From: Bacteroidota bacterium
Lineage (GTDB): Bacteria > Bacteroidota > Ignavibacteria > Ignavibacteriales > Melioribacteraceae
DNA length: 64,000 nt
NCBI GenBank assembly: GCA_018829205.1
Contig: JAHJUE010000009.1
Coordinates: forward strand, 62,001-126,000
Reading direction: 5' to 3'
Under the pieces are notes generated by a model. It did not search any database and was not told the origin of the DNA. It was given only the letters and a program-made list of their open reading frames with translations. The translations under genes were made by a program, and so were the position numbers. Positions 37,716 to 46,345 of this stretch are shown here, one piece after another. Every line of letters begins with the position of its first letter. Positions within the stretch are counted from its first letter, which is position 1.

Positions 37716-39743
37716 TTACCTCTTAAATTGTTCGAACCAATCGAATACAGTTGACCACCATATTTTCGCATTAGCGGGCGAAAGCACCCAGTGATTTTCA
37801 TTTGGGAAATATAAAAATTTACTTGGAACATTTTTCATTTGTAAATCTGTAAACAGCTGAAAAGACTGTCCTTCGGTAACGCGGAAATCTTTTCCGCCTT
37901 GAATTACAAGCATGGGCGTTTTAAAATTTTCAACATAAGTACTTGGCGACCATTTTTTATATTCTTCGGGTTTTTCCCACGGCGTTCCGCCCATTTCCCA
38001 TAACGGGAACCAAAGTTCTTCGGTTTCTCCGAACATGCTGCGCATATCATATGTGCCGTCGTGGCTTACCAAAGCATTAAATTTAGTGTTATGTCCTTCA
38101 ATCCAATCAATCATATATCCGCCGTAAGAAGCGCCGGCTGCGAATAAATTTTTATCATCAATAAATTTAAAATTCGCAACCGAATAATCAAAAGCATTCA
38201 TTAAATCTATATAAACTTTTCCACCCCAATCCTGAGAAATTTCATCAAGGAATTTTTGTCCGTAACCAGAACTTCCTCTCGGGTTGGTAGCTACTACAAC
38301 ATAACCTTTCGCTGCGAACATTTGCAGATTCCAGCGGTAATGGAAATCGTCATTCCAATGCCCCTGCGGTCCGCCGTGAATTAGAAATATTAACGGATAT
38401 TTTTTTGATTCGTCAAAAAACGGAGGCTTAACTAAAATTGACTGCACCTTTGCTCCTTCAGCTCCTTCGGTCCAGAATGTTTCTGTATCATACCATTCAA
38501 TTTGCGATAACAATTCATTATTTAAAAATGTTAATTGTTTTAATCCGCTTCCGTCGGTATTCATTGAAAATAATTCATAAGGCAATCTTGATTGCTGCTG
38601 TCTGAAATATAATTTATTTCCGGCCGCTGTAATACCGGCATTAACTCTTTCTTTTAGAATAATTGTGTTTTCGCCTGATTCAACGTTTATTTTATATATA
38701 GAATTAAATATTTCATTTGCCGCATCGTAATAAATGTATTTTGAGTCGATATCCCATGATATTCCACCTAATGAAATATCTATGTTTTCTGTAACGTATT
38801 TTAATTCTCCTGTAATTCTATTATATAAAGCGAGTCTTTGTTTGTCTGCTTCAAACCCCGCTCGTTCCATCGAATTAAATGCTATATACTTACCGTCGGG
38901 TGAATAAACAGGCTGGGAATCATTCCCGCCGCTTAGAGATATTTTTTTATAAGGAGTTTCTTTTCCTTTTTGTATGTCGTTAACATTAATGATAAAAACA
39001 TCATTGTTTGTGCTTGTGGCAATTACTTTATCCAGATTCATTACAAAAGCGATTTCGCTCCCGTCGGGCGAAAATGAAAAATCGTTTGCGCTTCCCAATG
39101 CTAAAGGAGGTACATCCGCTCTGCTGTTTAATGTTAAATCAAAAAATTCTTTGCTTGCTACATCAAGCATAAATAAGTGGCTTCTTTTTTCCGTTCTCCA
39201 TGAATCCCAATGTCTAAACATCAATTCTGTGTAGACTTTATAATCTGCTTTATCATTTGCTTTTGCTTCATCTTTCATTTTATTGCAGTCCTGAGTTTGA
39301 CAATCGGGGTAAACTTCTGAAGCGAACAATATCTTTTTCCCGTCATTGGACCAAACAATCTGCGAAGCTCCGGTGTACATATCTGTTAATTGTTCTTCAT
39401 TATTGCCGTTAAGATCGCATTGCCAAATTTGGCTCTCTTTTATAAAAGATAATTTACTGCCGTCCGGAGAAAATTTTGGCGTACTTTCGTTTGCCTCCGA
39501 ATTAAGCAATACTCTTTGGTTTGTGCCGTCGGCGTTAATAAGCCAAATATCTTTATTGCCTTTATTCGTTTCCATGCTGAAATGCTGCATTGTGAACGCA
39601 ATTAATTTGCCGTCCGGCGAAACGTCAAATTCTAACAGCCGTTTCATTCCCCACATATCATCTACTGTTAAAGGTCTTTTATTTTGTGCGTTAAGATTCA
39701 TATTAAACAATAAAATTAAAATTACAATAATGAACTTTTTCAT
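37716..39743 (-). CDS. Exported S9-family serine peptidase (dipeptidyl/acylaminoacyl peptidase type)
   Basis: A 675-residue peptidase of the prolyl oligopeptidase clan. A signal peptide (MKKFIIVILILLFNMNLNAQ) is followed by a TolB/WD40-like propeller of about 400 residues with repeated SPDGK motifs. An alpha/beta hydrolase domain follows, with the oxyanion-region HGGPQGHW and the nucleophile serine in GASYGGYM (near residue 540). The aspartate is in QGGKDFRV and the histidine in PNENHWV. The start is set at ATG 39743, with GGTGGG just upstream; an ATG eight codons earlier would put charged residues before the signal peptide. It probably cleaves short peptides in the periplasm. Confidence 0.92.
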   Translation of the reverse strand: MKKFIIVILILLFNMNLNAQNKRPLTVDDMWGMKRLLEFDVSPDGKLIAFTMQHFSMETNKGNKDIWLINADGTNQRVLLNSEANESTPKFSPDGSKLSFIKESQIWQCDLNGNNEEQLTDMYTGASQIVWSNDGKKILFASEVYPDCQTQDCNKMKDEAKANDKADYKVYTELMFRHWDSWRTEKRSHLFMLDVASKEFFDLTLNSRADVPPLALGSANDFSFSPDGSEIAFVMNLDKVIATSTNNDVFIINVNDIQKGKETPYKKISLSGGNDSQPVYSPDGKYIAFNSMERAGFEADKQRLALYNRITGELKYVTENIDISLGGISWDIDSKYIYYDAANEIFNSIYKINVESGENTIILKERVNAGITAAGNKLYFRQQQSRLPYELFSMNTDGSGLKQLTFLNNELLSQIEWYDTETFWTEGAEGAKVQSILVKPPFFDESKKYPLIFLIHGGPQGHWNDDFHYRWNLQMFAAKGYVVVATNPRGSSGYGQKFLDEISQDWGGKVYIDLMNAFDYSVANFKFIDDKNLFAAGASYGGYMIDWIEGHNTKFNALVSHDGTYDMRSMFGETEELWFPLWEMGGTPWEKPEEYKKWSPSTYVENFKTPMLVIQGGKDFRVTEGQSFQLFTDLQMKNVPSKFLYFPNENHWVLSPANAKIWWSTVFDWFEQFKR

Positions 39744-40215
39744 TTTCCCACCAGAATATTTTTTCATGTAATATTTATTAAAGTATGAGATTAAAATAAG
39801 AATTTTCTTCTATAATTGTGAATTTTTACTTAAAACAAATTAGTAATAATGAAATGATTTAATGCAAATATCTGTTTATTAAATGATATCGCAATAAATT
39901 TTAAATTGAATGGAGATTGTTTGATGGTATGATTGAATGAATGTATAAATGCTTTGTTGAATTATTATCAGTTAAACAAAAAATCTCTAAATCTTCTGGA
40001 ATTACTTAAAATTTTAAGCTTACTTGATCTACGGCAATTCTGTTCCTCCTAAGAATTGCGAAATCATTTTCTTGATAAGCAGAAGCAATTTTGATAACTT
40101 GAAGTTTATTTTTTCACAAATTTAGAAAATTAAGCAATTTGCAGGTTTTTAATACTTTTTTGTTTATCAAATAAAGGATTACCTGTTACAGTTTTATTAT
40201 AGGAAATATATAACG
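39744..40215. other. Divergent intergenic region, no gene seen
   Basis: This 472-base AT-rich spacer lies between the S9 peptidase (minus) and leuS (plus). It contains GATTGAATGAATG at 39931-39943, matching the repeat at 15182, and a hairpin at 40034-40059. The T-box consensus expected for a tRNA-sensing leuS leader is not visible. A GGAAA ribosome-binding site precedes leuS. Confidence 0.6.
40034..40059. repeat. Hairpin with CCTCC loop upstream of leuS
   Basis: An 8-bp perfect stem (GCAATTCT at 40034-40041, AGAATTGC at 40052-40059) encloses a 10-base loop containing CCTCC on the plus strand, or GGAGG on the minus. No T run follows, so it is not a normal terminator. Function is unknown. Confidence 0.4.
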
Positions 40216-42672
40216 ATGAAATATCCTTTTGAACAAGTAGAAACTAAATGGCAGAAATATTGGGAAGAGAATAAAGTCTATAAAACCGACTTATCAGATA
40301 TTAAAAAGAAAATTTATTGCCTGGTAATGTTTATTTATCCCTCAGGCTCAAAGCTGCACTGCGGGCATTGGTACAATTACGGGCCGACCGATTCATGGGC
40401 GCGGTTTAAGAAAATTCAGGGGCATAATGTATTTGAGCCGATGGGTTATGATGCCTTCGGACTGCCGGCGGAAAATTATGCTATAAAAACAGGTGTGCAT
40501 CCCAAAGACAGCACTATTATAAATATAAATGATATTCGTGATCAGTTAAAAAGAATCGGATGTATGTATGATTGGGATGCTGAATTAATGACCTGCGTCC
40601 CGGAATATTATAAATGGAACCAATGGCTTTTTCTTCAGCTTTATAAAAAAGGACTGGCATACAGAAAAAATGCCCCCGTTAATTGGTGCCCTTCTTGTCA
40701 TACTGTTTTAGCAAATGAACAAGTGCAGGCAGACGGAACATGCGAACGCTGCGGAACAATGGTTGAACAAAAAAATCTTACTCAATGGTTCTTTAAAACC
40801 ACAGAATATGCCGAAGAGCTTTTACAGGGACTTAATAAAATTAACTGGCCTGAAAAGACAAAACTTATGCAGGAAAACTGGATAGGAAAAAGTGTAGGGG
40901 CGGAAGTAAAGTTTAAATTGAAGAACTTCGAAGAAGAACTTTCCATATTCACAACAAGACCTGATACATTGTTCGGCGCGACATATATGGTTCTTGCACC
41001 TGAACATCCGCTGCTTGAAAAAATTACCGCAGAAGATTATAAAACAGATGTTACTAATTATATCGAATCGATTAAGTCGATGACAGAAATTGACAGAACA
41101 TCTACCGTAAAAGAAAAAACAGGTGTATTTACCGGTGCTTACGCTATTAATCCGGTTAATAATAAAGAAATTCCTATATGGATTGCTGATTATGTTTTGA
41201 TGACATACGGTACCGGCGCAATTATGGCGGTTCCGGGACAGGATGAACGAGATTGGGAATTTGCCGAGAAATTCGGATTGCCTATTATTAGAACAGTTCA
41301 GCCTGCAGAAGGATTTACAGGTAAAGCATTCACCGGAGACGGTCCGGCGATAAATAGTGATTTTCTTGACGGATTAAATGTTGCAGATGCAAAAAAGAAA
41401 ATTATTGCATGGCTTCAGGAAAAAGAAATTGGAGAGGGAAAAATTAATTACAGGCTGCGCGACTGGTTAATCTCGCGTCAAAGATATTGGGGAACTCCAA
41501 TACCTGTCGTTTATTGTGATAAATGCGGCGAGGTTCCAGTACCTGAAAATCAGCTGCCGGTTGAACTTCCGTATGATGTGGATTTTAAACCCGACGGAGG
41601 CTCGCCTCTTGCACGCAACGAAGAATTTGTGAATACAAAATGTCCTACATGCGGCGGCAGCGCTAAACGTGATGCGGATACAATGGATACATTTGTGGAT
41701 TCTTCCTGGTATTATCTTCGTTATATGAATCCTCAATTTTCAGAAGGAATTTTTGATAAAGAGCTTGCTGATAAATGGACTCCCGTTGATACTTATGTGG
41801 GAGGAGCCGAACACGCTACAATGCATTTACTTTACGCAAGATTTATTCATAAGTTCTTGCGAGATCTCCGATTGGTTAACAGCGACGAGCCTTTCGCAAG
41901 ATTGGTTCATCAGGGTACAATTACAAACGGCGGTGCTAAAATGTCGAAATCAAAAGGAAACGTTGTTAATCCCGATAGTTTTATAAAAGAATACGGGTCC
42001 GACGTTTTTAGAATGTACCTTATGTTTATGGGTCCTTATGAAATGGGCGGCGATTGGAGCGATAAAGGAATTGTAGGCGTCGACAGATTTGTTCAACGGT
42101 CATACGCACTTTTTACAGAAAACGAAAATATTCTAAAATCTGTCTCAGTTCCCGAAAAATTTAATCTCGATGAATTAAATGAAACTGAAAAAGAAGTTTA
42201 TAGAAAGGTGAACAAATCAATACCGAAAATAAGCGACGAGATTGATAGTTTTAAATTTAATACCGCGGTCGCCACGCTTATGGAATTATCCAACGAAATG
42301 ATTAAAGGCTTCGACGAATGTAGAAATGAATTAAAAGCTTATTCACTTCAAAGATTCGTTATAATGATTTCTTCTTTGGCGCCTCATCTAGGAGAAGAAA
42401 TGTGGAATATGATCGGCAACGAAAAGTCATTGTTTGAAAACCCTGTTTGGTTTGAGGCCGACAAGGATGCATTAACCGTTGATACAGTTACTATAGCTGT
42501 TCAAGTTGCCGGAAAAATGAGAGCCAAAATTGATGTTCCTTTCGATTGCGGCGAAGAATTAGTTAAAAAAATTGCGCACGAAAATGAAAACGTCCTTCGC
42601 CACGTAGAAGGTAAAAACATTGTTAAAGAGATATACGTCAAAAACAAAATTTTGAATATTGTTGTAAAGTAA
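40216..42672 (+). CDS. leuS: Leucyl-tRNA synthetase
   Basis: Charges tRNA-Leu with leucine. The class I enzyme has 818 residues, normal for bacterial LeuRS. The HIGH-type motif is HCGH (in SGSKLHCGHWYNYGP), an unusual version of the common HVGH. The CP1 editing domain shows TTRPDTLFGATYMV and YGTGAIMAVPGQDERD. Two cysteine pairs, CPSCHTVLANEQ...CERCG (about residues 160-180) and CDKCGE...CPTCGG, suggest zinc-binding insertions. KMSKS is in AKMSKSKGN near residue 575. ATG at 40216 is preceded by AGGAAA. It is followed by a GxxExxY gene and serS. Confidence 0.97.
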   Translation: MKYPFEQVETKWQKYWEENKVYKTDLSDIKKKIYCLVMFIYPSGSKLHCGHWYNYGPTDSWARFKKIQGHNVFEPMGYDAFGLPAENYAIKTGVHPKDSTIININDIRDQLKRIGCMYDWDAELMTCVPEYYKWNQWLFLQLYKKGLAYRKNAPVNWCPSCHTVLANEQVQADGTCERCGTMVEQKNLTQWFFKTTEYAEELLQGLNKINWPEKTKLMQENWIGKSVGAEVKFKLKNFEEELSIFTTRPDTLFGATYMVLAPEHPLLEKITAEDYKTDVTNYIESIKSMTEIDRTSTVKEKTGVFTGAYAINPVNNKEIPIWIADYVLMTYGTGAIMAVPGQDERDWEFAEKFGLPIIRTVQPAEGFTGKAFTGDGPAINSDFLDGLNVADAKKKIIAWLQEKEIGEGKINYRLRDWLISRQRYWGTPIPVVYCDKCGEVPVPENQLPVELPYDVDFKPDGGSPLARNEEFVNTKCPTCGGSAKRDADTMDTFVDSSWYYLRYMNPQFSEGIFDKELADKWTPVDTYVGGAEHATMHLLYARFIHKFLRDLRLVNSDEPFARLVHQGTITNGGAKMSKSKGNVVNPDSFIKEYGSDVFRMYLMFMGPYEMGGDWSDKGIVGVDRFVQRSYALFTENENILKSVSVPEKFNLDELNETEKEVYRKVNKSIPKISDEIDSFKFNTAVATLMELSNEMIKGFDECRNELKAYSLQRFVIMISSLAPHLGEEMWNMIGNEKSLFENPVWFEADKDALTVDTVTIAVQVAGKMRAKIDVPFDCGEELVKKIAHENENVLRHVEGKNIVKEIYVKNKILNIVVK

Positions 42673-42722
42673 AATAATAGAACGCAGATTTTCATGATTG
42701 TTATGATTTATTATGATAAAAA

Positions 42723-43124
42723 ATGAATAATAATTATAAACACTCAGAAATAACTGATAAAATTATTAAAGCATTTTATAATGTTTATAATAATTTAGGA
42801 TACGGGTTTTTAGAAAAAGTTTATGAAAATTCAATGTTGATTGAATTGAATAAACTCGGATTGAATTGCAAAAAACAGATACCTATTGACGTTTATTATG
42901 AAGGTAAAAATGTTGGTGAATATTTTGCTGATATAATAGTTGAAAATTGTGTAATTATTGAATTGAAAGCAGCAGAAGGTTTATGTGAAGAACATGAATT
43001 CCAATTAATTAATTATTTAAAGGCAACTGAGATAGAAGTTGGTTTGTTATTGAATTTTGGTAAAACGCCTGGATTAAAAAGGAAAGTACTTACATCTGAA
43101 TATAAAAATCTTAAAAAATCATAA
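42723..43124 (+). CDS. GxxExxY-family protein
   Basis: A 133-residue protein with the family-naming motif G-F-L-E-K-V-Y (about residues 27-33). Next are a beta strand with EYFADIIVEN and an IIELKAAEGL segment, the layout of a PD-(D/E)xK nuclease-like core. A final LLLNFGKTPGLKRK follows. The family is widespread, its function is not established, and it is often found inserted near unrelated genes. Here it sits between leuS and serS, 50 bases from one and 46 from the other, on the same strand. No mobile-element borders are visible around it. Confidence 0.88.
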   Translation: MNNNYKHSEITDKIIKAFYNVYNNLGYGFLEKVYENSMLIELNKLGLNCKKQIPIDVYYEGKNVGEYFADIIVENCVIIELKAAEGLCEEHEFQLINYLKATEIEVGLLLNFGKTPGLKRKVLTSEYKNLKKS

Positions 43125-43170
43125 TGATCATAAAGATCAGCGTTCCATTAAAAATAGGAAATATTAGAAA

Positions 43171-44448
43171 ATGCTCGACTTAAAGTTTATCCGTGAGAAT
43201 CCTGATTTAGTTAAACTAGGTGTTGGAAATAAGAATGAAAAAAATACCGTTGACGAAATTTTAGAACTCGATAAAGAACGCAGAGATTTCCTGCAAAGAA
43301 CAGAAGAACTAAAAGCAAAAAGAAACACGGTATCCCAGGAAATTGCACGGCTGAAAAAATCAGGCGAAAACGCCGACGGAATAGTTGCCGAAATGAGGGA
43401 CGTTTCCGATGAGATAAAATCGCTTGATGATAAACTGCGAATAATCAGCGACAAACTAAATGTACTTTTATTATGGATTCCAAACCTTCCCCACGAATCC
43501 GTGCCGGTCGGTAAATCTGCCGCTGATAATATTGAAGACAGACAATGGCTGCCTGAAGGATTTAAGTTTGAAAATGAAGCACCTGTATTGGATCATGTTG
43601 AGCTCGGCAAAAAATTAAACATCCTGGATTTTGAAAGAGGCGCGAAAATTAGCGGTTCAGGTTTCCCTGTTTATGTGGGTAAGGGAGCTACACTTGAAAG
43701 AGCATTAATTAATTATATGCTGGACCTGCATTTGGCTGAGCACGGTTATACCGAAATGATGCCCCCGTTATTGGTAAACAGAGATTCTATGACCGGAACG
43801 GGTCAAATTCCCAAAATGGAAGAGGATATGTATCATTGTGAAAAGGATGATCTGTTTCCCATACCTACGGCAGAAGTGCCAATAACAAATTTTCACAGGA
43901 ACGAAATTTTAAATGAATCCGATCTTCCAATAAAATATGTGGGATACACAAAATGTTTTAGAAGAGAAGCCGGTTCGTACGGAAAAGATTCAAAAGGATT
44001 TTTACGGGTTCACGAATTCAATAAAGTTGAAATGGTAAAGTTTGTTAAACCCGAATCATCATACTATGAACTTGAAAATTTGGTTAACGACGCCGAGGAT
44101 ATTCTGAAAGCATTAAAAATTCCTTATAGAATATTAAAATTATGCACTGGCGATTTAAGTTTTTCAGCCGCAAAATGTTATGATATTGAAACATGGTCTC
44201 CGGCCGAAAACAAATGGCTCGAAGCTTCCTCATGCAGCAACTTCGATAATTTCCAGGCCAGAAGAGCAAATATTAGATACAGAAAAACAGAGGATAAAAA
44301 AGTAGATTTTGTTCACACATTAAACGGTTCCGGACTTGCCACAAGCAGGCTGATGGTTTCTATATTGGAAAATTATCAGACACCGGAAGGAAAGGTTATT
44401 GTACCGGAAGTATTGCAGAAATATACCGGTTTCAAAATAATAGAATAA
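43171..44448 (+). CDS. serS: Seryl-tRNA synthetase
   Basis: Charges tRNA-Ser (and tRNA-Sec) with serine; class II synthetase of 425 residues. The N-terminal 100 residues form the long coiled-coil arm that reads the tRNA. Class II motifs are present: TAEVPITNFHRNEIL, motif 2 in CFRREAGSYGKDSKGFLRVHEF and motif 3 in NGSGLATSRLMVSILENYQ. ATG at 43171 starts the frame. The ABC exporter gene begins three bases after its stop, so it is in the same transcription unit. Confidence 0.97.
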   Translation: MLDLKFIRENPDLVKLGVGNKNEKNTVDEILELDKERRDFLQRTEELKAKRNTVSQEIARLKKSGENADGIVAEMRDVSDEIKSLDDKLRIISDKLNVLLLWIPNLPHESVPVGKSAADNIEDRQWLPEGFKFENEAPVLDHVELGKKLNILDFERGAKISGSGFPVYVGKGATLERALINYMLDLHLAEHGYTEMMPPLLVNRDSMTGTGQIPKMEEDMYHCEKDDLFPIPTAEVPITNFHRNEILNESDLPIKYVGYTKCFRREAGSYGKDSKGFLRVHEFNKVEMVKFVKPESSYYELENLVNDAEDILKALKIPYRILKLCTGDLSFSAAKCYDIETWSPAENKWLEASSCSNFDNFQARRANIRYRKTEDKKVDFVHTLNGSGLATSRLMVSILENYQTPEGKVIVPEVLQKYTGFKIIE

Positions 44449-44451
44449 TAA

Positions 44452-46200
44452 ATGCGAGAATTATTTGAATTAAATAAATATTTCATCGCCTATAAAAAGA
44501 AGTTAATTATAGGTATGATATTTATTCTTATTTCGAACGCAGCGCAAATTTACATCCCCTTATTGCTAAGGGATAGTATTGACGGTCTTCAAAACAATAT
44601 ATCATACGCGAAACTAATTGAATACGCCTTGCTGATTTTTGGCGCGGCGATTATAAGCGGAATTTTCCTTTTCTTAAAACGCCAGACAATTATTGTTGTG
44701 TCGCGCGAAATTGAATTTGACATCCGTCAAGATTTCTGGAGCCACCTGCAGAAACTGCCTTTAAGATTTTTTCAGAACAGAAGTACCGGCGACATAATGG
44801 CGCATGCAACAAATGATATAAGCGCTGTTCGTATGTATGTCGGGCCGGCGGTAATGTATTCCGTAGATACAATCACGATTTTCCTAATTGTTATAGTGAT
44901 AATATTTTCAATCAGTCCGAGTCTTACCTTATACTCTTTGCTGCCGTTGCCAATACTTTCATATTTGGTATATCAGCTGAGCAAAAAAATCCATGAAAGA
45001 TTTACTAAAATCCAGGAAAAATTCAGCGAGCTGACTACAAAAGCGCAGGAAAATTTTTCCGGAATAAGGGTTGTAAAATCATACGTAAGAGAAAACAACG
45101 AAATAAATTCTTTTACAAATCTTAGTAAAGATTACCTTGATAGAAATATGGATAAGGTTAAAATACAAGCATGGTTCATGCCTATCTTATTTCTTATTTC
45201 GGGACTATCTATTATTATCGTGATACTTGTAGGCGGCGGTATGGTTATTAACGGCGAGCTTACTTTAGGAGAAGTCTTTGCTTTTATTGCTTATCTGTCT
45301 TTACTTATTTGGCCGGTAATTGCATTCGGCTGGGTAGCAAATATAATTCAGCAGGCTTCCGCAAGCATGAAAAGACTGAAAACTATTATGAATGAAGATG
45401 TTGAAATCGCAGATTCCGAAATAACCAATAAATTAATTAACGGCATTAACGGAACTATCGAATTTAAAAATGTTTCTTTCAGATTCAGAGATAATCTTCC
45501 TTATGTACTCAAAAATATAAATTTGAAAATAAAAAAAGGCAGCACTGTTGCTGTTGTAGGCAATACGGGCGTGGGTAAAACAGCTCTTGTAAATTTAATA
45601 TCTCGGCTTTATGATATTTCGGAAGGCGAATTATTGATTGACGGATATAATGTGAAATCCGTACCGTTAAATATATTAAGAAAAAATATTGGTGTGGTTT
45701 CGCAGGAAACGTTTCTGTTCTCCGATACTCTTTATAACAATATTCTTTACGGCGCAAAAAACGGCAATAAAGAATTAGTCGAAAAAGTCTCTGCAATTTC
45801 TAAACTTGAAAAAGATGTGGAAAGTTTTCCATTAGGTTACAATACGATTTTGGGAGAAAGAGGCATAACGCTTTCGGGAGGACAAAAACAGAGAGCGTGT
45901 CTGGCACGTGCGCTTGCTACCGATCCTAAAGTGCTTATTCTTGACGATTCTTTTTCGGCTGTTGATACAAATACTGAGGAAGAAATTTTAATTCGTTTAA
46001 AAGATTTTATGAAGGACCGGACAAGCATAATTATAAGCCATAGAATTTCTACTGTTAAAGACGCCGATAAAATTATTGTTTTACAGGACGGCAAAATTGT
46101 GGAAGAAGGAATTCATGACCAGCTTGTTGCGTTAAACGGAATCTACGCTGACATGCATTTTAAACAATTGTTAGAAGAAGAATTAAAAGAATTAAAATAA
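44452..46200 (+). CDS. ABC exporter half-transporter A (degenerate Walker B)
   Basis: A 582-residue half-transporter with six membrane helices (residues 15-310) and an ATPase domain. Walker A is VGNTGVGKTAL. The signature is a standard LSGGQKQR. Walker B reads VLILDDSF, so aspartate stands where the catalytic glutamate should be. The switch histidine is present in ISHRIST. This is what is seen in the partner of heterodimeric exporters whose Walker site is inactive (such as TM287 or BmrC). The next gene has the complementary pattern, so the two probably pair. It starts three bases after serS. Substrates may be drugs, lipids or peptides. Confidence 0.92.
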   Translation: MRELFELNKYFIAYKKKLIIGMIFILISNAAQIYIPLLLRDSIDGLQNNISYAKLIEYALLIFGAAIISGIFLFLKRQTIIVVSREIEFDIRQDFWSHLQKLPLRFFQNRSTGDIMAHATNDISAVRMYVGPAVMYSVDTITIFLIVIVIIFSISPSLTLYSLLPLPILSYLVYQLSKKIHERFTKIQEKFSELTTKAQENFSGIRVVKSYVRENNEINSFTNLSKDYLDRNMDKVKIQAWFMPILFLISGLSIIIVILVGGGMVINGELTLGEVFAFIAYLSLLIWPVIAFGWVANIIQQASASMKRLKTIMNEDVEIADSEITNKLINGINGTIEFKNVSFRFRDNLPYVLKNINLKIKKGSTVAVVGNTGVGKTALVNLISRLYDISEGELLIDGYNVKSVPLNILRKNIGVVSQETFLFSDTLYNNILYGAKNGNKELVEKVSAISKLEKDVESFPLGYNTILGERGITLSGGQKQRACLARALATDPKVLILDDSFSAVDTNTEEEILIRLKDFMKDRTSIIISHRISTVKDADKIIVLQDGKIVEEGIHDQLVALNGIYADMHFKQLLEEELKELK

Positions 46201-46345
46201 CAAGAAAGAGTTGTTCGGTTTTTAAATAAAGAAAATGATTGTAAAGATGATTGACTGGATAAAAAAACATTCGCTCAATTTTACAAACAAATTCCATCTT
46301 AAATTTTTATTGTAATATTTTAAAAAAGTTTTTTAAGGAAAAGTT

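Noticed and set aside
39744-40215. T-box leader upstream of leuS
   Set aside because: The conserved T-box antiterminator bulge sequence and a paired terminator are absent.
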